From positions 1 through 64,000 of the forward strand of contig NZ_JAJCIA010000019.1 of the NCBI RefSeq assembly GCF_020554845.1: a stretch of 64,000 nucleotides of DNA, written 5' to 3'. A program made the translations under genes and the position numbers. This DNA is from Blautia faecis (GTDB taxonomy: Bacteria > Bacillota > Clostridia > Lachnospirales > Lachnospiraceae). Below the pieces are notes generated by a model. It searched no databases. It was not told where the DNA came from and saw only the letters and a program-made list of their open reading frames with translations. This document shows, piece by piece, positions 17,748 through 26,531 of the stretch (position 1 is the first letter of the stretch; every line of letters starts with the position of its first letter).

Positions 17748-17758
17748 TTGAAAAAGTG

Positions 17759-17787
17759 TTGACATATGAACTTGGATGTAGTAACAT
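17759..17787 (+). promoter_or_regulatory. Promoter of the sucrose/fructan operon
   Basis: TTGACA (17759-17764) and TAACAT (17782-17787) are separated by 17 bases. The predicted transcription start near 17794 lies just before the downstream operator, so repressor bound there would block initiation. Confidence 0.75.
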
Positions 17788-17798
17788 CGAGCTATAAA

Positions 17799-17820
17799 GT
17801 AACCGGTTACTTAACCGGTT
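17799..17820. promoter_or_regulatory. Downstream LacI-type operator
   Basis: GTAACCGGTTAC at 17799-17810 is a perfect palindrome, followed directly by a second core TTAACCGGTT (17811-17820). It overlaps the expected transcription start of the ABC operon and matches the core in the upstream operator. LacI-family repressors typically bind such central-CG palindromes. Confidence 0.75.
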
Positions 17821-17857
17821 CCGAGAACGAAAAGGGAAAGGAATGGAGGAGAAGTGC

Positions 17858-18795
17858 ATGAAAAGAATGCAGAACCAAACAATGCCCGTGAAAAAGCAAA
17901 CGTGGAGAGATAAGGCTACATATGTGAAGAAAAACTGGCAGTTATATCTTTTTTTCTTAATGCCAGGACTTTTACTGACAATCATTTTTAAGTATCTTCC
18001 TATGGGGGACTTCTGATTGCATTTGAGGATTACAACGTAATCAAGGGAGTGCTTGGAAGTCCATGGGTCGGACTTGAATATTTCAGGCGGTTTTTATCTT
18101 CACCGGATTTTATGAACTACCTGTTGAATACGTTAAAACTGAGTATTTATGGACTGTTGTGGGGCTTTCCGGTTCCGATCATTCTGGCATTGCTTTTAAA
18201 TCGTATCCGCAGAACCGGAGTTAAGAAGAAAGTACAGCTTTTGGTCTATATGCCGAACTTTATATCTGTAATTGTACTTTGCGGTATGGTACGAATGCTG
18301 CTTTCTCCAGTCGGACCTCTGAATAAACTGTTAGGAATCAGTACAAACTGGATGACAATGCCATCTGCTTTCCGCACCATTTACATAGCAAGTGGAATCT
18401 GGCAGACAGCAGGCTGGGCCTCTATTATGTACACGGCTGCTTTATCCAATGCAAGCAAAGAACTGGAAGAAGCAGCTATTATGGATGGCGCAAATCTTCT
18501 GCAGCAGATCTGGTATGTGGAGCTTCCTGCAATCAAGAATATTATTGTAATTCAGTTTATTCTGCAGGCTGGAAATATTATGAGTATTGGATTCGAGAAA
18601 GCCTATGCATTACAGACAGATATGAACCTGCCGGCATCAGAAATTTTATCAACATATGTATACCGTATTGGTCTTTTGAACGGCGATTATGGTTATTCGA
18701 CGGCTGTTGGTCTGTTTAATTCAGTAGTAAATGTAATTCTGTTAGTTTTTGTAAACTGGGTGGTAAAGAAGCTGAACGACGGAGAAGGATTATAG
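17858..18795 (+). pseudogene. Sugar ABC permease (LplB-like) with a -1 frameshift
   Basis: From the ATG at 17858 (GGAGGAG upstream) the reading frame encodes a normal permease N-terminus up to KYLPMG, then shifts in a run of five G (18004-18008) and meets TGA at 18014. Adding one G restores the family sequence GGLLIAFEDYNVIKG, and the second frame runs open to 18795 with the EAA-type loop EEAAIMDGANLLQQIWYVEL. It resembles LplB/YtcP-system permeases (about 310 residues if repaired). Either the permease is inactive, which would cripple the operon, or one G was lost in sequencing or assembly. The downstream genes are intact, which favours an error or a recent mutation. Confidence 0.85.
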
Positions 18796-18807
18796 GAGGA
18801 AGCGAAG

Positions 18808-19701
18808 ATGGAGAAAATAAAGAAAAAATATTCGAAGACAGACTGTCTTATCCTTGGAATTGGATTCCTGATTCTTGGACTGTTTGTACTTTCTATTGCA
18901 ATTCCAATCGTGTATGTAGTGCTTGCCTCTTTTATGGATCCTACAGTTTTGAATAATCAGGGACTGAGTTTTCATATTAAGGACTGGACTTTGGATGCAT
19001 ATCGCAGAGTACTGGAAAATGAGATGATCTGGCGTGGATTCCTGAATTCTTTTCTGTATTCACTTGCATTTACAGCTATTTCTGTTTTTATAACATTGCT
19101 GGCAGCGTATCCATTGTCCAAGAAGGAATTTGTGGGAAGAAAACTTTTTAATCTTATTTTTCTGATCACAATGTTCTTTGGCGGTGGAATGATCCCGACT
19201 TTTATTTTAATCAATCAGCTGCATATGGTAAATACAGTCTGGGCAGTTTTAATTCCTGGAGCATTTAATGTCTGGAATATGATCCTTGCAAGAACATACT
19301 ACCAGTCGATCCCGGCAGAATTAAGAGAAGCCTCTGCAATTGATGGAGCCAATGAGATCCAGCATTTCTTCAAAATCATGATGCCGGTATGTAAGCCGAT
19401 CATTGCAGTACTTGCACTGTGGTCATTTGTAGGAATGTGGAACAGCTATTTTGATGCAATGATTTATCTGAATGATGCAAATCTTCAGCCTCTGCAGTTA
19501 GTACTTCGTTCCATTCTGGTACAGAATACTCCGCAGCCAGGTATGATTGCAGATATTCAGAGTACTGCTGAAATGGCAAAGGTAGCGGAACAGCTGAAAT
19601 ATGCAACCATTGTGGTATCAAGCTTACCGCTTTTAGTAATGTACCCATTCTTCCAGAAGTATTTTGATCAGGGAATTATGGTCGGATCAGTAAAAGGCTG
19701 A
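18808..19701 (+). CDS. Sugar ABC permease (LplC/YtcP-like)
   Basis: 297 residues with about six membrane helices and the EAA loop REASAIDGANEIQHFFKIMMP. The family signature FGGGMIPTFILINQLHM is present. It starts 12 bases after the frameshifted permease gene with AGGAGG upstream. It belongs to the importer subfamily that uses a large lipoprotein binding protein, encoded next at 19723. Expected to form the transmembrane heterodimer with the 17858 product; the ATPase is not encoded here. Confidence 0.92.
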   Translation: MEKIKKKYSKTDCLILGIGFLILGLFVLSIAIPIVYVVLASFMDPTVLNNQGLSFHIKDWTLDAYRRVLENEMIWRGFLNSFLYSLAFTAISVFITLLAAYPLSKKEFVGRKLFNLIFLITMFFGGGMIPTFILINQLHMVNTVWAVLIPGAFNVWNMILARTYYQSIPAELREASAIDGANEIQHFFKIMMPVCKPIIAVLALWSFVGMWNSYFDAMIYLNDANLQPLQLVLRSILVQNTPQPGMIADIQSTAEMAKVAEQLKYATIVVSSLPLLVMYPFFQKYFDQGIMVGSVKG

Positions 19702-19722
19702 TAAGAAAGGAACGATACAGAT

Positions 19723-21402
19723 ATGAAGAAAAACAGAGTAAAAGGTTTACTTGCACTTGGACTTTCTTTGACGATGATGATAAGTACGGCAGGGTGTGGA
19801 AAAGAGCAGCAGCTTAATGCGGAGATCAACCCGGACACACCAGTATCTGAGGTACAGTTTCCATTAAAGGAAACAGAGGAGCTTTCTTTTATTACAAGTG
19901 CACCGGCTACTTCCACACAGGATCCCAATGAAAGAGTGATTTTCCAGCGACTGGAAGAACAGACAAATGTTCATATTGACTGGACCTGTTTTGTATCCGA
20001 TCAGTTTTCAGATAAAAAGAATCTGGCTCTGGCTCAGTTTGGAAATCTGCCGGATGGATTGTTTAATGCAGGAATGAGTGATTATGATCTGCTGCGATAT
20101 GCGAAGCAGGGAATTATCATTCCACTGGAAAATCTGATTGACAAATATATGCCGAATCTTCAGGCTGTGTTTGAAAAATACCCAGAGTACAGGACTATGT
20201 GCACAGCACCGGATGGACATATCTATTCTTTCCCGTGGATTGAACAGCTTGGTGCAGGAAAAGAAGCAATTCAGGCGATTGGAGATATTCCATATATTAA
20301 TAAAAAATGGCTTGACTACCTTGGACTTGAGATTCCTACAACAACAGACGAACTGGAACAGGTACTGATTCAGTTCCGCGATCATGCAGAAGAACTGGAG
20401 AAAGAATTTTCCATTGAAGGTGATGTAATTCCAATGTCCTTTATTATCAATAACGGAGATCAGGATCCGGCGATTTTAATAAATGGATTTGGAGAGGGTT
20501 ACGGAGACACAGGAGATCATTTCGCGGTAACAGATGAAGGAAAAGTAATTTATACAACTGTTCAGGAAGGCTACAAGGAAGGAATTGAATGGCTTCATAA
20601 ACTGGTGACAGAAGATCTTGTAGATCCGGAAGCCTTTACACAGGAGTGGTCTACTTATGTTGCAAAAGGAAAGAATCACCGTTACGGACTCTGCTTCACA
20701 TGGGATATTGCGAATATAGATAACAATACAGATTATGTGATGCTTCCGGCACTGACCGGGCCGGATGGCATGAGAAATATTACCAGACAGAACAACAGTG
20801 AAACCAGTGGATTTGACCGTGGAAGATGTGTTCTTACATCCAGCTGTCGTAATACAGCACTTGCTGCTGCATGGATTGATCAGATGTATGCACCCCTCCA
20901 GTCTCCGCAGAATAACTGGGGTACTTATGGCGAAGAGGATTCCTTTAACATTTTTGAACTGTCTACAAACAAAGACGGCGGCGAAATGTTAAAACATATG
21001 GATCTGGGAGAGCAGTCTCCAGTGGAAGTGCGTGAGGCGCAATCTGTAAATGGCCCTCTGGCCGTGCTGAATGAATATTATGATGTATATGTGACACAGC
21101 CGGAAGATGCAAAATGGCGTCTGGATAATATGCATGAGACCTATGTACAGGATATGAATAGCAAATATGTTTATCCAAATGTATTTATGAGTATTGATGA
21201 TACAAACAAAGTATCACAGTATGATACCGATATTAAAAAATATGCAGAACAGAAGAAAGCTGACTGGATCCTGAATGGAGGAATAGAGGAAGAATGGGAT
21301 TCCTACCTGGAAAAAATGGAGAAATACGGACTTTCAGATTATCTTTCAATCAAACAGAAATATTTTGATCAGTATCAGGAATCCTTAAGCGCGGAAAAGT
21401 AA
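19723..21402 (+). CDS. Extracellular substrate-binding lipoprotein (LipO/YtcQ-like)
   Basis: 559 residues. The signal peptide ends in a lipobox (MISTAGC, Cys at about residue 26), so the mature protein is lipid-anchored. The long size, the NVHIDWTCFVSDQFSDKKNL region and the GAGKEAIQAIGDIPYINKKW segment are typical of the large binding proteins that work with LplB/LplC permeases. It lies between the permeases and GH32, consistent with capture of sucrose or a fructo-oligosaccharide (inference from context). Confidence 0.92.
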   Translation: MKKNRVKGLLALGLSLTMMISTAGCGKEQQLNAEINPDTPVSEVQFPLKETEELSFITSAPATSTQDPNERVIFQRLEEQTNVHIDWTCFVSDQFSDKKNLALAQFGNLPDGLFNAGMSDYDLLRYAKQGIIIPLENLIDKYMPNLQAVFEKYPEYRTMCTAPDGHIYSFPWIEQLGAGKEAIQAIGDIPYINKKWLDYLGLEIPTTTDELEQVLIQFRDHAEELEKEFSIEGDVIPMSFIINNGDQDPAILINGFGEGYGDTGDHFAVTDEGKVIYTTVQEGYKEGIEWLHKLVTEDLVDPEAFTQEWSTYVAKGKNHRYGLCFTWDIANIDNNTDYVMLPALTGPDGMRNITRQNNSETSGFDRGRCVLTSSCRNTALAAAWIDQMYAPLQSPQNNWGTYGEEDSFNIFELSTNKDGGEMLKHMDLGEQSPVEVREAQSVNGPLAVLNEYYDVYVTQPEDAKWRLDNMHETYVQDMNSKYVYPNVFMSIDDTNKVSQYDTDIKKYAEQKKADWILNGGIEEEWDSYLEKMEKYGLSDYLSIKQKYFDQYQESLSAEK

Positions 21403-21447
21403 CAAAAGATGTAAGAACTGAACAACGACTTTGACAGGAGATTTTTC

Positions 21448-22932
21448 ATGAGCGAAATGTTAGAAAAGGCAAGAAAATATGAATTTACACAGGGACAGCA
21501 GATTAAAGCGGAAGACAGACCGGCTTTTCATATAACTCCTTATGTTGGATGGATGAATGATCCCAATGGATTTTCCTGCTATAAGGGAGAATACCATTTG
21601 TTTTATCAGTACAATCCATATAACACACATTGGGACAGCATGCACTGGGGGCATGTGGTAAGTAAGGATCTGCTGCATTGGGACTATCTCCCGGCAGCAT
21701 TGGCACCAGACCAGGATTACGATAAAGTGGGCTGCTTTTCCGGAAGTGCCATAGAGCTGGAGGACGGCAGACAGCTGCTTATGTATACAGCTGTGGACCG
21801 GGAAATACTGGAGGACGGAACCGCAAGGGATGTTCAGACACAGGCGGTGGCTGTGGGAGATGGAAAAGATTACGTGAAGTATGACAAAAATCCGGTCCTG
21901 ACCTTTAAAAATCTGCCGGAAGGTGCAAGCAGAGTAGATTTCCGTGACCCAAAAATCTGGAAAGAAAAAGATGGAAACTTTTATTGTGTCATAGGCAGCC
22001 GTCCGGCAGATGGAAGTGGACAGATTCTTCTTTACAGAAGTAAAAATGGTTTTGAATGGGAATTTGTAAGTACTTTGGCAGAGAATAAAAACCGCTATGG
22101 AAAGATGTGGGAATGTCCGGATTTCTTTGAACTGGACGGCAAATATGTGCTTCTGACAAGCCCACAGGACATGATTCCGGAAGGAATGGAATATCATAAT
22201 GGAAATGGAACATTATGTATCATAGGAGATCTGGATTCTGAGACACATACTTTGAAGGAACAGTCTTATCAGAGTGTGGATTATGGAATTGACTGTTATG
22301 CAATGCAGACATTGCTTGCTCCAGATGGAAGAAGAATTATGATTGCCTGGATGCAGAACTGGGATACTCTTGCTTATCGCAGAAATGAATCTAAATGGTT
22401 TGCACAAATGAGCCTTCCGAGAGAAGTGTCTGTGAAAAACGGAAGATTGTATCAGGTTCCGGTCAGAGAACTGGATTCCATGCGTGCAAATAAAGTCGAG
22501 TACAGGGATGTTGTGATTAAAGACACCAGAATTACACTTGACCAGATTGAAGGACGTACCGTAGATCTGGAGCTTGTAATACAACCGGTAGATAAAGATA
22601 AGCTTTATAAAAAATTCGAACTCTGTTTTGCAGAGAATGAAAAATATCATTCCACTTTACGATTCCGTCCAGATGAATCAGTTTTGAAAATCGACAGAAG
22701 CTTCTCCGGAAGCGAACGTGCAGTGGTTCATCAGAGAGAATGTCTGGTAAATGGTGACTGTAATGAATTGAAATTACGAGTAATTCTGGACAGATTCAGC
22801 GCGGAAATATTTATCAATGACGGAGAACAGGTTATGTCTGCTGTGATTCTTACAGAACAGAATGCAAAGGGAATTTCTTTCTTTGTTGACGGTGCGGCTA
22901 AGATCGATGTAGTGAAATATGATTTGGTATGA
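21448..22932 (+). CDS. GH32 sucrose-6-phosphate hydrolase / beta-fructosidase
   Basis: 494 residues, no signal peptide. An N-terminal five-bladed propeller (about 25-330) carries the GH32 catalytic triad: nucleophile Asp38 in WMNDPNGF, Asp167 in FRDPK (transition-state stabiliser) and acid/base Glu222 in WECPDFF. A C-terminal beta-sandwich follows (about 345-494; LRVILDRFSAEIFIND). It cleaves beta-fructosyl bonds in sucrose or short fructans after import. Because the importer is ABC-type, the substrate is probably unphosphorylated. The fructose formed would go to the fructokinase 60 bases downstream. Confidence 0.94.
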   Translation: MSEMLEKARKYEFTQGQQIKAEDRPAFHITPYVGWMNDPNGFSCYKGEYHLFYQYNPYNTHWDSMHWGHVVSKDLLHWDYLPAALAPDQDYDKVGCFSGSAIELEDGRQLLMYTAVDREILEDGTARDVQTQAVAVGDGKDYVKYDKNPVLTFKNLPEGASRVDFRDPKIWKEKDGNFYCVIGSRPADGSGQILLYRSKNGFEWEFVSTLAENKNRYGKMWECPDFFELDGKYVLLTSPQDMIPEGMEYHNGNGTLCIIGDLDSETHTLKEQSYQSVDYGIDCYAMQTLLAPDGRRIMIAWMQNWDTLAYRRNESKWFAQMSLPREVSVKNGRLYQVPVRELDSMRANKVEYRDVVIKDTRITLDQIEGRTVDLELVIQPVDKDKLYKKFELCFAENEKYHSTLRFRPDESVLKIDRSFSGSERAVVHQRECLVNGDCNELKLRVILDRFSAEIFINDGEQVMSAVILTEQNAKGISFFVDGAAKIDVVKYDLV

Positions 22933-22991
22933 AAGTTCCAGAAGCTTGTCATGAATGAGTAAGGTAAAAATACAAGAATTGGGAGCAACGT

Positions 22992-23945
22992 ATGAAGAAA
23001 TATGATGTAACGGCACTGGGAGAATTATTGATTGATTTTACTGAAAACGGAAAAAGCAATCAGGGAAATCCACTGTTTGAAGCAAATCCCGGAGGAGCAC
23101 CTTGTAATGTGCTTGCAATGTTAGCAAAGTTAGGGCATAACACGGCATTTATCGGAAAGGTAGGAAATGATTTCTTCGGAGAACAGTTGAGGGCTGCAAT
23201 AAAAGAAGTTGGAATTGATGACACTGGATTATGTACAGACGAAAAGATACATACAACCCTTGCTATGGTACATACATATCCCGATGGAGACAGGGATTTC
23301 TCTTTTTACCGTAATCCGGGTGCAGACATGATGCTGAATAAAGCTGAAATTTGTGAAGATATTCTCAAAAATACGAAAATTTTTCATTTTGGTACATTGT
23401 CTATGACACATGAAGGGGTGCGGGAGGCAACGAAAGAAGCAATTCATATTGCAGAAGAAGCTGGCGCTATTATTTCATTTGATCCCAACTTACGTCCACC
23501 GCTCTGGGAGTCTATGGAAGAGGCGAGAAAGCAGGTATTATATGGTCTTGGTCATTGTCAGATACTGAAAATTTCAGATAATGAAATTCAGTGGCTGACA
23601 GGAGAAGAAGATTATAGTGATGGCGTAAACTGGATTAGAGAACGTTATCAGATTCCGCTGATTCTTGTGTCTATGGGAAGAGAAGGAAGTCGTGCTTATT
23701 ATAATGAAATGATGGTGGAAGTAAAGCCGTTTTTACAGGATAATACCATCGAGACAACCGGAGCAGGAGATACATTCTGCGGCTGTGTATTGCACTATGT
23801 CTGTGAACATGGAATTAATGGACTAAAAGAGGAAAATCTGGCTGAAATGTTAACGTTTGCCAATGCAGCTGCCTCAATTATCACAACAAGAAAAGGCGCA
23901 CTGAGAGTAATGCCGGAAGAAAAAGAAATAAAGCTATTAATATAA
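22992..23945 (+). CDS. Fructokinase, PfkB family
   Basis: 317-residue ribokinase-like kinase. The N-terminal PfkB signature region is GGAPCNVLAMLAKLGHNTAF and the C-terminal signature is ETTGAGDTFCGCVL with catalytic base Asp260. It phosphorylates the fructose released by GH32 to fructose-6-phosphate for glycolysis. It is the last gene of the operon; a UUCG-loop terminator follows at 23972-23998. Confidence 0.93.
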   Translation: MKKYDVTALGELLIDFTENGKSNQGNPLFEANPGGAPCNVLAMLAKLGHNTAFIGKVGNDFFGEQLRAAIKEVGIDDTGLCTDEKIHTTLAMVHTYPDGDRDFSFYRNPGADMMLNKAEICEDILKNTKIFHFGTLSMTHEGVREATKEAIHIAEEAGAIISFDPNLRPPLWESMEEARKQVLYGLGHCQILKISDNEIQWLTGEEDYSDGVNWIRERYQIPLILVSMGREGSRAYYNEMMVEVKPFLQDNTIETTGAGDTFCGCVLHYVCEHGINGLKEENLAEMLTFANAAASIITTRKGALRVMPEEKEIKLLI

Positions 23946-23971
23946 AATATTCAAAAGAATAGGAATACAAC

Positions 23972-23998
23972 AAAGGGACTTCTTCGGAGGTCCCTTTT
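23972..23998 (+). terminator. Terminator of the sucrose/fructan operon
   Basis: AAAGGGACTTC and GAGGTCCCTTT pair across a TTCG tetraloop and are followed by a T. It is a textbook intrinsic terminator 26 bases past the fructokinase stop. Confidence 0.85.
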
Positions 23999-24028
23999 AA
24001 AATGGGAAAATGTTAATAAAACTTTTTC

Positions 24029-24056
24029 TTGCTAAATTGTAAAAGTTTGCTAGAAT
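24029..24056 (+). promoter_or_regulatory. Promoter of the RelA/SpoT-domain gene
   Basis: TTGCTA (24029-24034) and TAGAAT (24051-24056) are 16 bases apart, with an extended -10 TG. This lies about 50 bases before the start codon. Confidence 0.5.
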
Positions 24057-24106
24057 AGTTGTAACAAACACAGTCAGAAAGAACGTTCACAAACGAGGTG
24101 ACCGCT

Positions 24107-25096
24107 ATGATTACACTGAATGATTATTTATATTCCGGAGATACGGTTTTAAAAATTTTACAGAAATATACAGAGGATCTGCGTAAGGAAGCGAAGAAGA
24201 ACCATAACGAAGTCGATTTGGTGCACAGCAACTTTCTGCTCCAGATCACGGAACTTCTGGAGCATAATGATTTCCTTACGGCCCAGTCCCAGAAGATCCG
24301 GGAATTTTACAAATATATGGCCCATGAATATCCATTTCTTGCTTTTACATTTAAAGGCAGGATTAAGTCATTGATCCGGGCAGAAGAGAAATTTAATGGA
24401 TATGTAGTGGAATATATTTACGATTATTACCGGGAAAATGGTACCTATCCGTCGGTTGCAGAGCTGAAAAATAAGCTGAGCTGCTTTCGTGATTTTATTG
24501 CTTACCGGATTGTGGTCTGTATGCCAAGATGTCACTTGAAGCCAGGGGAAGAACAGGAGCAGGCGTCTATCCGCTATCTTTATGAGATCGCAAATGTGCT
24601 GCCAGGATTTCTGGAAGAGAGAGGCTTTACAGCAGAATCGGCTCAGGGAGTGAAATTGAGTACTTCTGATCAACTAAATGATGATGTAAAGCCTTATTAC
24701 AGAGATTATATTTGTGGTACCAGTGAATATGGGTATCAGTCTTTACATATTACATTTTATGATAACAGCTCCAGATCCTACATGGAGGTACAGCTCCGCA
24801 CCCAGAAAATGGATGATACTGCGGAAATCGGACCGGCCAATCATCTGGGCTATGAGAAACGCCAGCAGGACGAGCGAGCCAGAAGAGATGTGATCCCGGA
24901 AGGGGAATGTGTTTACTTTGATGAGGCTTATGAGCGGGGGATGAAGCTACTTTCCCTGGAATTAGCAGATCTTGACGTGAATATGTTTTCTGCGGTAAAT
25001 AACAGTCTGATCAACGATGGCTGTGGATTGTTCCGAGGCAGATTGATTCTGCCTTATGAGCATTTGTCCAGATTTCAGAATGATGTGATTGATTGA
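24107..25096 (+). CDS. RelA/SpoT-domain protein (alarmone synthetase-like)
   Basis: 329 residues from ATG 24107; a GTG nine bases earlier is also possible, and the ribosome site GAGGTGA overlaps it. The central part matches the RelA/SpoT nucleotidyltransferase fold: KGRIKSLIRAEEKF, LSCFRDFIAYRIVV, GYQSLHITFYD and MEVQLRTQKMDDTAE. There is no HD hydrolase, TGS or ACT domain, so it is not a long RelA/Rel. It differs from RelP/RelQ small synthetases in having a helical N-terminus of about 85 residues and a long insert (about 140-190). It may make (p)ppGpp or a related nucleotide; activity is unproven. Confidence 0.75.
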   Translation: MITLNDYLYSGDTVLKILQKYTEDLRKEAKKNHNEVDLVHSNFLLQITELLEHNDFLTAQSQKIREFYKYMAHEYPFLAFTFKGRIKSLIRAEEKFNGYVVEYIYDYYRENGTYPSVAELKNKLSCFRDFIAYRIVVCMPRCHLKPGEEQEQASIRYLYEIANVLPGFLEERGFTAESAQGVKLSTSDQLNDDVKPYYRDYICGTSEYGYQSLHITFYDNSSRSYMEVQLRTQKMDDTAEIGPANHLGYEKRQQDERARRDVIPEGECVYFDEAYERGMKLLSLELADLDVNMFSAVNNSLINDGCGLFRGRLILPYEHLSRFQNDVID

Positions 25097-25121
25097 GAAA
25101 AAAGTAAGTGGAGCAATAAAG

Positions 25122-26132
25122 ATGTTAAAGAAAAAGATGTTAATTGCTTTAGGGGTGGCAGCAGTATTGAGTGTGAGCTGTGTAAGTGTGACTGTCTGGG
25201 CTGAGGAAAACGCAGAAGAGCAGACAGAGGAAGCAGAGGACAGTTCTAATTCTGAAGGCGAGGAAGATGCTGATTTAGAAGAGTCTGACAATCCGGAGAT
25301 TGAAGAGGGATACACTACAGAACTAGAAGGCTGCACAAAGGTGGTTTCCTGGTGCAAAAATGAAGACAATAATATTTACGGACAGTTCTATTATCCGGAA
25401 GATTTTGACGAAACAAAGACTTATCCAGTAATCATTATGAGCCACGGAATCGGTTCTACTTCCCAGATGGTAGAGCGTGCAAAATGGCCGGAAAAGGCGG
25501 CTCAGGATGGATATGTGGTTTATACATTTGACTTCTGCGGCGGTTCCCTTAACGGAAACAGTGACGTAGATTTCATGGATATGACAGTGATGACTGAGAA
25601 AGAAGATTTAAGTGCTGTTATGGACTTTGTGAAAACAAAGGATTATGTGGATCAGGATCATCTTTTCCTTCTGGGACAGAGCCAGGGAGGACTTGTAAGT
25701 GCTCTGACTGCTGCAGACAGAAAAGATGATGTGGCTGCTATGATCCTGATTTATCCGGCGTTTTGTATTGCGGATAATGCCCGGGAAATGTATGATTCCG
25801 CATATGATATTCCGGAAGACAGAGCTGAGATGCCGGTAGGAACTGTGGGTTCTGAGTATGTGAAAACAGTTTATGATCTGGATGTTTATGGCACTATCAG
25901 CGCATATGACGGAGACGTGATGATCATTCACGGAATCAATGACAGCCTGGTGCCATACAGCTATTCTGAAAAGGCAATTGAGGAAGCGTATACAGGGGAA
26001 GGTTCTGTTCTGATTCCCATTTATGGAAAAAAATCTACCCATGGTTTCGAGATGAACTTTGAAGAGGGAAGAGACTATGCGGAGACAGTTGGATTGGAAT
26101 TTTTGGATGTGCATTTGAAAGAGGAAGAATAA
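25122..26132 (+). CDS. Secreted alpha/beta hydrolase (dienelactone hydrolase/esterase-like)
   Basis: 336 residues from ATG 25122, which has GGAG upstream and begins a signal peptide (about 1-28, ending VTVWAEE). An acidic Glu/Ser/Asp-rich linker (about 29-65) precedes an alpha/beta-hydrolase domain: IIMSHGIGSTSQM (oxyanion region), nucleophile Ser in LLGQSQGGLVSAL, Asp in IHGINDSLVPYSYS, and His in KKSTHGFEM. No lipobox. Probably an exported or cell-surface esterase or peptidase-like hydrolase; the substrate is unknown. Confidence 0.85.
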   Translation: MLKKKMLIALGVAAVLSVSCVSVTVWAEENAEEQTEEAEDSSNSEGEEDADLEESDNPEIEEGYTTELEGCTKVVSWCKNEDNNIYGQFYYPEDFDETKTYPVIIMSHGIGSTSQMVERAKWPEKAAQDGYVVYTFDFCGGSLNGNSDVDFMDMTVMTEKEDLSAVMDFVKTKDYVDQDHLFLLGQSQGGLVSALTAADRKDDVAAMILIYPAFCIADNAREMYDSAYDIPEDRAEMPVGTVGSEYVKTVYDLDVYGTISAYDGDVMIIHGINDSLVPYSYSEKAIEEAYTGEGSVLIPIYGKKSTHGFEMNFEEGRDYAETVGLEFLDVHLKEEE

Positions 26133-26194
26133 AGGTTTAGGAAACCAAAAAGTGAAAAAAACATGTAGGGCGTATTTATAGATCGTTATGAATT

Positions 26195-26283
26195 AAAGGC
26201 ATTGCAAGGATATTATACCGCGTACTAAAAGTTAGATTTTAATGTCTGACTTTTGGGCGGCATGTTCTACAATGCCTTTTTTT
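26195..26283. repeat. Folded repeat, left copy, flanking the Rpn-like gene
   Basis: Starts AAAGGCATTGCAAGGA (26195-26210) and ends CAATGCCTTTTTTT. Outer arms AAAGGCATTG/CAATGCCTTT pair; CCGC/GCGG forms a middle stem, and AAAAGTTAGA pairs with TCTGACTTTT (one wobble) as an inner hairpin. The right copy at 27696-27786 keeps the outer arms, while its inner hairpin has a different sequence but still pairs. It also lies where a terminator for the hydrolase gene would be. Confidence 0.8.
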
Positions 26284-26312
26284 ATTTAAGTATATATTTT
26301 ATAAAAATAATA

Positions 26313-26341
26313 TTGTATAAAATAAATACAAATGGTATAAT
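26313..26341 (+). promoter_or_regulatory. Promoter of the Rpn-like gene
   Basis: TTGTAT (26313-26318) and TATAAT (26336-26341) are separated by 17 bases, with TGG just before the -10. The predicted transcript has an unusually long leader of about 185 bases before the TTG start at 26532. The leader includes a GCTGAA/TTCAGC pairing (about 26405-26455) that could fold. The rest of the 399-base gap is AT-rich with no gene. Confidence 0.65.
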
Positions 26342-26531
26342 ATTAACGAGGAATGATTCTTAAAAAAATATAAACTCCTTGCAGTACATTATATTTTATG
26401 TTACGCTGAATTCACATCTCAGGAACTCTATGTACTATTCGTAGGCGGTTCAGCTCATGAACAGCAGTCTATTCATTGCCATTCGGTGAAGTATTCCTGT
26501 GAAATAAGCGTAATAAAGAAGGTGGTGAAAC

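Noticed and set aside
18004-18016. Programmed ribosomal frameshift in the permease
   Set aside because: There is no slippery heptamer with a downstream stem, and sugar permeases are not known to use frameshifting; a lost G is simpler.
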